From CAZWSC01 sp964636385 (GTDB lineage: Bacteria; Eisenbacteria; RBG-16-71-46; CAIMUX01), in NCBI GenBank assembly GCA_964636385.1, contig CAZWSC010000063.1:50746-114745 (forward strand): 64,000 nucleotides of DNA. The letters run 5' to 3'. Under the pieces are notes generated by a model. The model was not told where the DNA came from. It ran no database searches and was given only the letters and a program-made list of their open reading frames with translations. Shown here one piece after another: positions 36,810 through 47,000 of this stretch. The translations under genes and the position numbers were made by a program. Every line of letters starts with the position of its first letter. Within the stretch, counting starts at the first letter, position 1.

Positions 36810-37445
36810 TCAGAACATCTCCACTGTCCCGATCGATGACTCCACCGCACGAACCTCCAGCTCGTAGAGATCGCGCGGCAGCAGGTAGTCGATCACAACC
36901 GGCTCCGGGCCAGGTCCCTGACAGAGGATCCGAAACAGGATCATCCGCGGGCTCTGGACAAGGAACTGAACGGCCAACACGGTCTCACCGATTCTGAAGA
37001 CATCCTGCAGTACTTCGGCCGGGGCCACCTGCTCTTCCATCATCTCGCGACAGCGCCTGATCCATTCGTTGTCCATACGACCAACTGGAGGTTCCAGGAA
37101 GCGGCCGACCTTGCATCTGGCGGGGGTGCCGGGGATTTCGAAGAGCTGGACCGGATCATTGGCCAGAGGATCACCGCCATGCCATCCCTGGCGGATCTGG
37201 TCGCGGATCTCCCGATGCTCCACCGAATCGACCGGGACAAAGGCGAGAGGGGGCTGGAACGAGATTCTCAGTGTGGAATCCCGAACGACCGGGCCCAGGA
37301 GTGTGGGATCGACTTCGAACTGCATCACCTGAGCACGGTGAAGACCGCTGTGCTGCCTCTCTTCACTGCAGGAGGCTGTAAGGGCAAACAGAGGGAACAG
37401 ACCGAGCACCAACCACAGGATGCGTCGAAATGCCGTTTGTCGCAT
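36810..37445 (-). CDS. Hypothetical lipoprotein
   Basis: About 211 residues from the ATG at 37445, chosen because it gives a signal of normal length ending ALTASC (Cys26); an in-frame ATG at 37493 is an alternative and neither has a strong ribosome-binding site. The mature part is hydrophilic, begins SEERQHSGLHRAQ and contains a possible alpha/beta domain with RMDNEWIRRCREMMEEQ. I see no known motif. It sits 100 nt upstream of the Bor-like gene and 163 nt downstream of the SUMF1-like lipoprotein gene. Confidence 0.7.
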   Translation of the reverse strand: MRQTAFRRILWLVLGLFPLFALTASCSEERQHSGLHRAQVMQFEVDPTLLGPVVRDSTLRISFQPPLAFVPVDSVEHREIRDQIRQGWHGGDPLANDPVQLFEIPGTPARCKVGRFLEPPVGRMDNEWIRRCREMMEEQVAPAEVLQDVFRIGETVLAVQFLVQSPRMILFRILCQGPGPEPVVIDYLLPRDLYELEVRAVESSIGTVEMF

Positions 37446-37608
37446 CCGGTAGGGGAGGTCATCACCCCTGGCAATACGGACATGGTTTGTCATCGCTGGC
37501 GGCACCTTCCTGGTCGCTTGGACGCAACCGGTGGGAAGCATACTCGGGATCGGCCCGCAGGCTTGCCGGGGCTCGGAATGGCGAGGATTCTGATACCGCC
37601 ACGCCGCG

Positions 37609-38514
37609 TCACAAGGCCGACCTCACGGGACGGAAGCCGACATTGTACAGCTCGCGGCCAGGCAGGCCGCCGTTCCGGTATGCGGCGCGGCAGAACTTCG
37701 CATAGCTGCCCCAGTGGCCGCCCCGGAAGACCCGGCTGGCGCCAAGGCCCACGTTGTGCACAGGATCTACCACCGGCGAACTGGTAAACGCCCGCCGGCC
37801 GCACCACACCCACTCACACACATTGCCGTGCATGTCGTACAGTCCCCACTGGTTTGCGGGGAAACTACCTGCCGGAGTGCGCACGCCACGGTTGACGCCC
37901 CAGGGACAGTGGTTGTACTCGGAGTTGCCCTTGAAATTGGCTTCCGTATCCGGGGAAAGGCAGTAGGTGCCGTTGTTGAAGGGCGTCGTCGTCCCTGCCC
38001 GGCACGCATACTCCCACTCCGCCTCCGTAGGCAGACGATAGCCATTTGCATCCCGATGCCAGATCACGTCGCCCCATGGCCCGTGGATCGTGTACGCGGG
38101 CGTGAGACCCTCTCGGGCCGAGAGCGCATTGCAGAACTCAACCGCCATGTCCCAACTGACGAACCTCATCGGCAACTCCGGATCCCGGGGTGTCCCGCCC
38201 ATCACCTGGTGCCACCAGCCCTCGGTGACCTCGTGCTCCGACATGAAGAGTCCCTGCGTCAGCGTGACCTGGTGCTGCACCTCCATATCCGGCCCTGGTG
38301 GCAGGTCCGGGCTATCTGATGGACGCCCCGGTTCATCCTCCGGACTACCCATCATGAAGGTGCCTGGTGGAATGTAGACGAACCCGGGAGAGGGCAAAGG
38401 GTCCTGGTGTGGATCCGGCGTCGGGCCCGCCGGATTCCCGTCATCTCCGCACCCCAGGGCCAGCACGACATGAAGGCACGAGAGACCAAGCGCGGTCCGC
38501 AGCAGCTGTTTCAT
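37609..38514 (-). CDS. Lipoprotein with SUMF1 (FGE-like) domain lacking the catalytic Cys pair
   Basis: I chose the ATG at 38514 (MKQLLRTALG), which gives a signal ending LALGC (Cys22); the frame opens 12 codons earlier. The 301-residue protein is one SUMF1 domain: YIPPGTFMMGSPEDEPGRP, RLPTEAEWEYACRAGTT, QWGLYDMHGNVCEWVW and VGFRPVR. In formylglycine-generating enzyme two Cys in the GGS-x-C-x4-C region do catalysis. Here that region is GGHWGSYAKFCRA, so only the distal Cys remains and sulfatase maturation is unlikely. The domain is a close relative of the C-terminal half of the metzincin at 22615-25032, with shared stretches such as FVYIPPGTF.MGSPEDEP. It probably serves a binding or structural role on the cell surface. 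Confidence 0.9.
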   Translation of the reverse strand: MKQLLRTALGLSCLHVVLALGCGDDGNPAGPTPDPHQDPLPSPGFVYIPPGTFMMGSPEDEPGRPSDSPDLPPGPDMEVQHQVTLTQGLFMSEHEVTEGWWHQVMGGTPRDPELPMRFVSWDMAVEFCNALSAREGLTPAYTIHGPWGDVIWHRDANGYRLPTEAEWEYACRAGTTTPFNNGTYCLSPDTEANFKGNSEYNHCPWGVNRGVRTPAGSFPANQWGLYDMHGNVCEWVWCGRRAFTSSPVVDPVHNVGLGASRVFRGGHWGSYAKFCRAAYRNGGLPGRELYNVGFRPVRSAL

Positions 38515-38874
38515 GATCCACACCCCCATCACCGGCAGTTCCCGCAACACCGGGATCGACCCTGCTCACGATGCGACAGCGTCAATCCATGGCCCGATCC
38601 TTACATACAGAGCATGCTGATGCCACAGCACCATCGCGGATGACGAATGCGGAACTCCGGCAGCATGCCCGGATTGCCGACCAATGACGGGACACGCGAC
38701 GTCATTCCAAGGCATACGTTGCGCTCAGGCTTCTGTTGACAGCAGGATCGGGTGCGGAAAACCTTCCTGCTGGTCCGCCACACGCCCCTGTCCTGAAACC
38801 GCCCAGGCAGGTATCGTGTATCAATGGGTCCGGAATCGAGGCACGTGCCGTCCATGCCTGAAAGGCGGTGTAGA
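38515..38874. other. 360-nt divergent intergenic region
   Basis: This gap separates the divergent SUMF1-like lipoprotein and outer-membrane barrel genes. It should hold promoters for both, but I see no convincing -35/-10 pair, repeat or RNA gene in it. Confidence 0.6.
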
Positions 38875-39897
38875 TTGAATAGAGCCGGATGGTTTACCGG
38901 TCTGCTTCTGACCATGCTGATCTCAGCCCCGTCCACCGCGACGATGTTCATCGCGTACGAGGAGGATCTCCGGGGAGTCCACACCTTCGATGAAGGCCGG
39001 GAGGGGGAGATCAACTCGATCGGCGGGTCGATCCGCAAGGTCCTGTCGGACCGCCGCGGCGACCGCCTGATCCTCTTCCTCCAGGCGGAGGCCGCTCACA
39101 ACCTTGCGGAAGGCCTGCTGCACCAGGCGTATGCCGAGTGGAAGGGGCCGATGGGCCGATGGAATCTCGCACTCGGGCGCGTGCCCCTCGCCTGGGGGCT
39201 TCTGACCGACTGGAGCCCCGACCGCATGCTCTTCCGCTCCCCCTACTCGGCATCCAGGACCTTCTCCTCGGACAACGGGGTTCTCTTCCGCGGCACACTC
39301 GGGATGTGGGACTATGGCCTGGCCGCAACCCAGGGATACGGCATGGGAACCGTGAAGGACTTCCCCGGCCCGGGGAGCGTGACCGGACGGCTTGGCGTTA
39401 CCCCCGGCGTCTCGGGCGACTTCACCGCAGGGCTGTCCGCGACGACCGGGACTGTTTACGCATCCGAGCACGGTCATGGCATGGGGGCGGTCATGAAGGA
39501 GGAGCGGACTGCGCTCGCCCTGGACGGCACTCTCTACATGGGGATGGGGTTGTACAGGGTTGAAGGTGGCGCGCGAAGGACCGGCGGGAAGTGGTACGAG
39601 ACTCTGTTCCTGGCCGCAGACTACGCGGTGCTGCCGAGGTTGTCGGTTCAGCTGGCGGGTCAGGGGTTTCGGACCATGCCCGGTGAACCAGGCGACCCGG
39701 AGCCGCACCTGGATGACATGGCGAAAGATGCAGGCCATGGGCAGTCGGACTCCAGGCTGCGGGGATGGGGGTACGCCGGCGTTTCGGTGCCGGCAGGCAC
39801 ACTGACGATAAGGGCGGGGTACGAGTATGAGAACACGCACACGGACACTCACAGGATCCTGGTTCAGCTTCATCGCATGTTCGCTGCTTCTCGGTAG
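38875..39897 (+). CDS. Putative outer-membrane beta-barrel protein
   Basis: About 340 residues. I chose the TTG at 38875 because AAAGGCGG lies 6 nt upstream and a signal of normal length follows (NRAGWFTGLLLTMLISAP); an ATG at 38854 is the alternative. The mature protein alternates short hydrophobic and polar stretches with aromatic residues, as in porin-like barrels (AYAEWKGPMGRWNLALGRV, WDYGLAATQGYGMGT). The last residues are HRMFAASR, not the usual terminal aromatic. The next gene overlaps its end by 71 nt, so expression is linked. The substrate is unknown. Confidence 0.7.
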   Translation: MNRAGWFTGLLLTMLISAPSTATMFIAYEEDLRGVHTFDEGREGEINSIGGSIRKVLSDRRGDRLILFLQAEAAHNLAEGLLHQAYAEWKGPMGRWNLALGRVPLAWGLLTDWSPDRMLFRSPYSASRTFSSDNGVLFRGTLGMWDYGLAATQGYGMGTVKDFPGPGSVTGRLGVTPGVSGDFTAGLSATTGTVYASEHGHGMGAVMKEERTALALDGTLYMGMGLYRVEGGARRTGGKWYETLFLAADYAVLPRLSVQLAGQGFRTMPGEPGDPEPHLDDMAKDAGHGQSDSRLRGWGYAGVSVPAGTLTIRAGYEYENTHTDTHRILVQLHRMFAASR

Positions 39898-40414
39898 CGG
39901 CACTGCGGCGGCGCAGGAGGTATACATCTGCGTCTGGAGGAATCCTGAACGCACCATGACACGCCTGTTCCCCGATGCAGCGGACTACAGGACGGTCACG
40001 CGTCCCATCTCCGCGGAGCAGCTGGCGGCAATCGAGGAGCGTACCGGCTCGGCTGTCCTCCCCGGCCAGCGCGAACAGTTTCAGTACTTCGAGATGCTGG
40101 ACCGCGAGGGCGGGATCATCGGCCACACGATAGCGATGACCCAGAAGGGGGAGTTCGGAGCGATCGAGTTCGTGTTCGGCCTCACCCTCGAGAACCGCGT
40201 TCTCGACATGTACATCCAACGCGCGCGGGAACGTGACCGAAGCTTCCGGCAGGATGAGTTCCTGCAGAACTTCCCGGGCCTCGGGATAGCCGAGGCAGAC
40301 ACCCTGCCGGACCCGGCGGGCGACAAGGGAACGGTCGCCACGGGAGCCGTGACACTCGGCATCCGGAAAGGGCTGATCGCCTTCGACGAGTTGGTCCTGA
40401 AGGCCGGGGAGTAA
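39827..40414 (+). CDS. Exported FMN-binding-domain-like protein
   Basis: The 195-residue protein has a signal peptide (SFIACSLLLGSGTAAAQ) and a fold resembling the FMN-binding domain of NqrC/RnfG, with GIIGHTIAMTQKGEFGAIEF and a terminal VATGAVTLGIRKGL. In these domains SGAT carries the flavin on its Thr; here the motif is TGAV followed by Thr, so covalent flavin is uncertain. It starts inside the end of the barrel gene (71-nt overlap) and shows AGGGCGGGG upstream. A redox role across the envelope is an inference from the family. The ApbE needed for flavinylation is not in the window. Confidence 0.72.
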   Translation: MRTRTRTLTGSWFSFIACSLLLGSGTAAAQEVYICVWRNPERTMTRLFPDAADYRTVTRPISAEQLAAIEERTGSAVLPGQREQFQYFEMLDREGGIIGHTIAMTQKGEFGAIEFVFGLTLENRVLDMYIQRARERDRSFRQDEFLQNFPGLGIAEADTLPDPAGDKGTVATGAVTLGIRKGLIAFDELVLKAGE

Positions 40415-40428
40415 CCGCGCGGGATCGG

Positions 40429-40470
40429 ATCAGCCAGGCAGCTCTCCCGGGACTCCCGGGCGGCACGGAA

Positions 40471-40489
<19 letters not shown>
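40429..40489. repeat. Short imperfect direct repeat at the 3' end of the amidase gene
   Basis: ATCAGCCAGGCAGCTCTCCC (40429-40448) recurs as 40470-40489 with two changes. The second copy overlaps the last codons and stop of the amidase gene. A CCCGGG-ACT-CCCGGG hairpin lies between the copies, so a slippage duplication is likely. Confidence 0.55.
40446..40460. terminator. Possible bidirectional terminator hairpin
   Basis: CCCGGG (40446-40451) and CCCGGG (40455-40460) pair around a 3-nt loop between the convergent stops at 40414 and 40471. It lacks a U tract. Confidence 0.35.
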
Positions 40490-41274
<785 letters not shown>

Positions 41275-41368
41275 GCGGGGAGGGTAGCACAGATCCGGGG
41301 TATCCCGCATGCGAGGCCGCATGATTTCGGCTGTTCGCGAATAATGCGGGTCAGCTCCCGGACGGCTC

Positions 41369-42373
41369 TCAATACCCCGCCACGGGATCGACGGGATGCG
41401 GCACAGGCTCTCCGCGTGCAGCGGCGTTCGCCGCGGCGGCGATCGCTTCCATCCTCCACCTCTCGGTATCGGCGACTCCGAGCGACCCGCCCCTGTGCGG
41501 GCTCATGACCACATTGTCGAGCTCGTGAAACGGGAACGCCGAGGGGAAGATCGGATCGAATCCCCCCCCGTCCGCCTTCCCGGGCCAGTGCGCGTGTTCT
41601 CGAACCGGATACCTGTACCAGACATCGAGGCCGGCCGCCCGGATGCGCTTCTCCGCCAGGCACGTGTACAACGCCTCCTCGTCCACAACCTCCCCCCGCG
41701 CGACATTGACGAGCACTGCGTCGGGAGGCAGGGCTCCCAGCTCCGCAGGCCCCACCAGCCCGCGGGTTTCCGGCGTGAGCGGGGCAGCTATCAGCAGGGC
41801 GTCCGCGGCGGGCAGAAGTTCGTGCAGTGCGGGGACCGGGTGGATCTCCTCCGCCCCCTGAAGGGCCGGCTTTCCCGGATCCCGACGCACCGCGGACACA
41901 CGCATGCCCAGCGCGGCGCACGTCCGCGCGATCCGTACGCCGATTGCCCCGTATCCGATTACGAGCGCCCTGCGCCCTTCCAGCACGCAGTAGAGCTCCG
42001 GCCGGAACCGGGGCGACCAGTTGCCCTCCCTGAGGGCCCGGTCCGCGGGCACGAGCATCTTGGAGGCCGCCAGGAGAAGGGCGATGGCCATCTCGGCGGC
42101 GGAGGCGGCATTGTGGTGGATGTTGTGCACCCGGATTCCGGGCCGCTCCAGCAGGAGGGAGCGGGTCTTCTCCGGAAGGCCGGCGTAGGGGATGAGCAGC
42201 ATCCGCGGCGCGGGCTCCAGATCCCCGGATTGCGGACGCCCGGATACGAGGATATCAGCCTCGCGTCCCACCCTCGGCCCGGTGGAGAGCTGCACGGGTG
42301 GATCCAGCCGTGTGCGGAGATGCCCGAGGGCTTCAGGCTCAGGAGGCTGGAGGATGTGGAGTCGGACCTGCAA
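41369..42373 (-). CDS. D-2-hydroxyacid dehydrogenase family protein, catalytic Glu replaced by Tyr
   Basis: The 334-residue protein has the Rossmann motif IGYGAIG (139-145) for NAD(P) and the catalytic Arg226 (NVARGEVVDE) and His293 (MSPHRGG). The third member of the triad is normally Glu, 29 residues after the Arg in the pattern DV.x.EP. Here it is Tyr255 in LDVWYRYP. The protein either reduces a 2-keto acid by a modified mechanism or has a different role. The TTG at 42373 is inferred as start because the frame is open far upstream into the PHP gene and this gives the usual length; its ribosome-binding site is weak. It follows the PHP gene by 14 nt. Confidence 0.85.
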   Translation of the reverse strand: MQVRLHILQPPEPEALGHLRTRLDPPVQLSTGPRVGREADILVSGRPQSGDLEPAPRMLLIPYAGLPEKTRSLLLERPGIRVHNIHHNAASAAEMAIALLLAASKMLVPADRALREGNWSPRFRPELYCVLEGRRALVIGYGAIGVRIARTCAALGMRVSAVRRDPGKPALQGAEEIHPVPALHELLPAADALLIAAPLTPETRGLVGPAELGALPPDAVLVNVARGEVVDEEALYTCLAEKRIRAAGLDVWYRYPVREHAHWPGKADGGGFDPIFPSAFPFHELDNVVMSPHRGGSLGVADTERWRMEAIAAAANAAARGEPVPHPVDPVAGY

Positions 42374-42387
42374 CGGGAAGATGGCGC

Positions 42388-43449
42388 CTAAGCCTGGAAG
42401 GAACCCACCCAGGGCGCCTGCTCCAAGGCCTCCGCTGGGCCGAGGACGGCGACCGCCGTCTCCACATCCTGCATCCGGAAGTGCATCCCCCACTGCTGGA
42501 GGATGAACAGAAGGGCAGGGACATAGGCAACCAGATGCATTGCTGTCCGGACCTTGTGCTTCATCCTGCCCGGCCGCATCAGCCTCTCGCTCCCAAGGAC
42601 CATCCTGGCGATCCTCCGGGCAACCGGCGTCTCGCGCAGCATGGTGCGCTTGGGCTGGAACGCCCTCTGCTTGAGGAAGACCAGATCGATGGTCTCGCGG
42701 ATCTCGCTTATGAACTCACGATAGGAAAGATGCTGCGGCACAGCCCTGGCTGCGCCGAGCCGGATGCTCGCGAGGAAGTCCTGCCATGTCTCACCGGGAG
42801 CCTCCGTGAAGGCACGGCCGACGCGCCCTGTGTGAGAGTCGGAGGCGGCAATCACCTGCATCCCGCACTGGCGTGCAAGCTCCGCCGTACGTGCGTTCAG
42901 CCTGGGGATCCGTCCCGCATTCAGCTCTATGACGGGGAACTGCTCCACCAGGCGCAGGATCGTGTCCGTTGTCGCGCGCTCGCCCTTCTCGAACCAGAAG
43001 GGATGGTTGTATGTGTGGTGCAGCCCGTTGTCGCGGCAGTAGCCCAGGAACCCACCCAGCGAGTTCCGCCTGCGGGCAAGCTGCCCCCAGTCCCTGCGTG
43101 TCAGGCCAAGGACATTGACGTGGATCGTGTGTCCCACCTGGGGGTCGCGGATTTTCATCTCTATCCCCGTAAATGCCGGAATCGGCGGGCTGTCGCCGAA
43201 CTCTTCCTCCAGCTCGCGGATGAGGCGTTCGATCCCCCGCATCGTGTCGTGATCGGTCAGGGTGAAGAAGCCCATCCCGGACTCGACGGCACAGTTGTAC
43301 AGGGCTCGCGGAGAGAGCTCCGGCAGATCCGGAACATCGTAGGAGCAGTTCGAGTGGAGGTGAAGATCGGCCTTCCTGCAGTCGAGCCCGTCGCGGAAGA
43401 GGGGGCCGTTTACCGCTGTCTTTGCGATCCTGGTTTCCGTCAAGAGCAT
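42388..43449 (-). CDS. PHP-domain metal-dependent phosphoesterase
   Basis: The 353-residue product starts at the ATG at 43449; the upstream open frame to 43611 is not coding-like. PHP metal-binding motifs are visible: DLHLHS (28-33), TDHD (65-68), EM at about 97-98, an internal NHPFWF, and ASDSHTG near the end of the domain. These proteins hydrolyse phosphoester bonds, for example in nucleoside phosphates or DNA ends. A C-terminal extension of about 90 residues holds a hydrophobic helix (HLVAYVPALLFILQ) that may attach it to the membrane. It is the first gene of a possible three-gene unit with the dehydrogenase and amidase genes. Confidence 0.9.
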   Translation of the reverse strand: MLLTETRIAKTAVNGPLFRDGLDCRKADLHLHSNCSYDVPDLPELSPRALYNCAVESGMGFFTLTDHDTMRGIERLIRELEEEFGDSPPIPAFTGIEMKIRDPQVGHTIHVNVLGLTRRDWGQLARRRNSLGGFLGYCRDNGLHHTYNHPFWFEKGERATTDTILRLVEQFPVIELNAGRIPRLNARTAELARQCGMQVIAASDSHTGRVGRAFTEAPGETWQDFLASIRLGAARAVPQHLSYREFISEIRETIDLVFLKQRAFQPKRTMLRETPVARRIARMVLGSERLMRPGRMKHKVRTAMHLVAYVPALLFILQQWGMHFRMQDVETAVAVLGPAEALEQAPWVGSFQA

Positions 43450-44063
43450 CTGTAGGTGTTCCCCTGATGTGTGGTCCGGGTATCTTGTGGAGTCCGGGGC
43501 CGGCACCCCGTCAGCCCGCACATTCGCGCTGTCAGATGACCATGCGCCGGTCTTCTGGCGGGCAACCGCCGTGCCTTCTGCCGGGGCAGGCAACTGCACC
43601 CGTACACCCATGCACGAACCAGGTTCGACAGGAATACAGACAAATCGGCAGAGGCCATCGCCGCGGTCGTCTTCATCTCCTCAATGCGCTGCGCTGCGCA
43701 ATGTTACGGCCACAAGCCCCGAAGGGGAGCGCGGTCATGGATATGCGGGTGGGCGCAATTCCACGACCAGACCGATCTGAAGCCTCAGGACAAGGCGGCC
43801 GGCGCCACATGCGCAGGACCGCCGGGTTGAACTGCAGACTATCCGAATCCGGGCCAGCCGCCGTGCATCGCGCAACGGGCGACGGCCCGGAACTGCGTTC
43901 TCCGTCAGGCGGATCTTTCACCCCGCAGGCACACCTCGATCCGAACCAGCCCGGATCCTCTTCGTGTGCCCCGGTGGGACAGGACCAGCCAGCAACATTC
44001 GGGAGTCTACCACACTACCCGGCCCATGAGCCAGCCTTCTGCGGCAGTTTCCAACTTGTCACA
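43450..44063. other. 614-nt intergenic region without a clear gene
   Basis: This is the longest gene-free stretch in the window, between the pyruvate:ferredoxin oxidoreductase 3' end and the PHP gene start. I examined both strands for tRNA T-arm, tmRNA, RNase P and SRP motifs and found none. Short frames in it have no coding character. A small imperfect hairpin lies near 43582-43605 (GGGGCAG-GCAA-CTGC). Confidence 0.6.
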
Positions 44064-47000
44064 TCACTCGTTTCCGCCGTACTTCATCGAAGCCATCGCC
44101 TCGTAGAGCCGCCAGCGGGCATCTGCGTCCCCCTGCGCCTCCTCCAGCAACCGCGCGGCGTCTTCAGGCCTGCTCTTGGTGAGCATCTTGTACCGCGTCT
44201 CCTGGTACGCGTAGTCCTTGATCGGGGTTTTGGCCACCTGCGAGTCCAGCTGGAACGGATTCTTCCCCTGTGCTGCGAGATCCGGGTTGTACCGGAAGAG
44301 GGGGAAGTGACCGCTCTCCACCGCCGCCTTCTGGTGCTGGAGTCCGCTCGTCATGTTGATCCCGTGGGCTATGCAGTGGGAATAGGCCACGATCAGCGAG
44401 GTTCCCTTGTAGGCATCCGCCTCCAGGAAGGCCCGGATCGTCTGGAGATCCCGCGCCCCCATCGCCACCTTGGCCACGTAGACGTTGCCGTACAGGGCGG
44501 CCATGAGGGCGAGGTCCTTCTTGGCGGCCGGTCTTCCGCCCGACGCGAACTTCGCCACTGCCCCGCGGGGTGTGGACTTGGACGCCTGGCCCCCCGTATT
44601 GGAGTAGACCTCGGTGTCCAGGACGAGCATGTTCACGTCGCGCCCCATTGCCAGGACGTGGTCCAGACCACCGTAGCCGATGTCATAGGCCCATCCGTCT
44701 CCGCCCACGACCCAGACGCTCTTACGCACCAGGAAGTCCGCCAGGGTGTCGAGATCCCTCGCCTGCCGCGAGTCGATCTGCTTGAGCTTCGACCTCAGAT
44801 CGGCGACCCTGTCGCGCTGAGCCTGGATGCCCGCTTCGTTGGACTGATCCGCCTCCAGCAGGTCCTTGACCAGTTCGTCGCCGATCTTCGGAGCCAGCCC
44901 ACGGAGCAGCTCCTGCGCATACCCGCCCTGCTTGTCTATGGTGAGCCTGAAGCCGAATCCGAACTCGGCATTGTCCTCGAACAGGGAGTTCGACCAGGCC
45001 GGACCACGTCCGTCCTTGTTGACGGTGAACGGCGTCGTCGGGAGATTGCCTCCGTAGATGGAGGAGCACCCGGTGGCATTGGCGATGATGGCCCGATCTC
45101 CGAAGAGCTGGGTCAGCAGCTTGTAGTACGGAGTCTCCCCGCATCCGGCGCAGGCACCCGAGTACTCGAAGAGCGGCCTGAGAAGCTGCGAGCCCTTCAC
45201 GGTGTCGAGGCGCACCTTGCTGCGGTCCAGGTCGGGGATCTGCTCCAGGAAGAACCTGTAGTTCACCCGCTCGGTCTCGCGCAGCGAAGCCAGCGGGGTC
45301 ATCGTCAGCGCCTTCTTCTCCGGCTCGGTCTTGCTGCGCGCGGGGCATGTGAAGGCACAGATGCCGCAGCCCGTGCAGTCCTCCGGGGCCACCTGGTAGG
45401 TGATCTTCATCCCCGGGTACTCCTTGCCCTTGTAGTCGGCCGACTTGAAGGTGGGCGGAGCCTGGCCGAGCAGGCCGGGGTCGTAGACCTTCGGCCTGAT
45501 GGCGGCGTGCGGGCAGCTGAGCGAGCAGCGGCCGCACTGGATGCAGATCTCCGGATCCCAGGCCGGGATATCCAGGGCGATGCTCCGCTTCTCCCACTGC
45601 GTCGTAGAGGTCGGGAACGTGCCGTCCAGCGGAAGCGCGCTCACCGGCAGGGAGTCCCCCTTGCCGGCCATGATCGGCGCTATGACCTTGTGGACGAACT
45701 CGGGGGCCTCCGCGGGCACAACCGGGGGGCGCGTAATGGTGCTTGTCACCTTGCCGGGGATCTTCACCTCGTGCAGGTGTTCAAGCGTGCCGTCGACTGC
45801 CTTGAAGTTGTGCCGGACGACATCCTCGCCCTTCATGCCATATGTCTTACGTATGGCGTTCTTGATCGCCTCAATCGCCTCCTCGCGGGGCAGAACACCG
45901 GAGATCGCGAAGAAGCAGGTCTGCATGATCGTGTTGATCCTGACGCCCATCCCGGTCTCCCTGGCGACGGCGTAGGCATCGATCACGTAGAACTTCATCT
46001 TCCGGTCGATCAGGATCTGCTGCTGGTCCTTTGGGAGCGTGTCCCAGGCCTTGTCAGGGGGTGCCTGCGTGTTCAGCAGGAACGTGGCCCCCTCGACCGC
46101 AGACTGGAGCATGTCGTATCTCTCCAGGAACACGGTCTGATGGCAGGCTATGAAGGACGCCTTGCTGATCAGGTAGGTGGAGCGGATCGGCCTCGGACCG
46201 AAGCGAAGGTGCGACACGGTGACCGCGCCGGCTTTCTTGGAGTCGTAGACGAAGTACCCCTGGGCGAAGAAGTCCGTGTCCTCTCCGATGATCTTGATCG
46301 AGTTCTTGTTCGCGCCGACGGTGCCGTCTGCCCCGAGGCCGAAGAAGATCGCCCTGACCACATCGGCCGGCTCGGTCGAGAAATCCGGATCGTACTCGAG
46401 GCTGGTGTGGGAGACGTCATCGTTGATACCAACCGTGAAGCGGTTCTTCGGCTTCTCCCTGGCCAGCTCGTCAAAGACGGCCTTGACCATTGCCGGGTTG
46501 AACTCCTTGGAGGAGAGGCCATACCGCCCGCTGATGATCCTGAGATCCTCCGCAAGCGGGCAGTTCCCTGCCATGCGGCTGTCCAGAACGGCAGTGCAGA
46601 CATCCGTGTACAGAGGCTCGCCCGCGGCGCCTGGCTCCTTGGTGCGGTCGAGGATGGCGATCCTGCGAACGCTCTTCGGCAGGGCGGCCAGGAAACGGTC
46701 CGCGGCGAACGGGCGGTAGAGCCGGACCTTCAGGACGCCCACCTTCTCCCCCCTGGCCGCAAGGAACTCGACCGTCTCGTGCGCCGTTTCGGCGCCGGAG
46801 CCCATCAGCACTATGACGCGCTCGGCATCGGGGGCGCCGACGTAGTCGAACAGGTTGTAGCGGCGGCCGGTCAGCTCCGCGAAGCGGGCCATGGCCTCCT
46901 CGACATGGCCTGGGCACGCATTGTAGAAGGGGCTGCCGGTCTCCCTGGCCTGGAAGAAGACATCAGGGTTCTGCGCAGTGCCGCGAATCATCGGACGGTC

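Noticed and set aside
43560..43700. GGTTCGAC and nearby stems that look like a tRNA or tmRNA arm
   Set aside because: No T-stem pairs around the GTTCGAC, no acceptor stem or CCA end can be placed, and no tmRNA 3' half follows.
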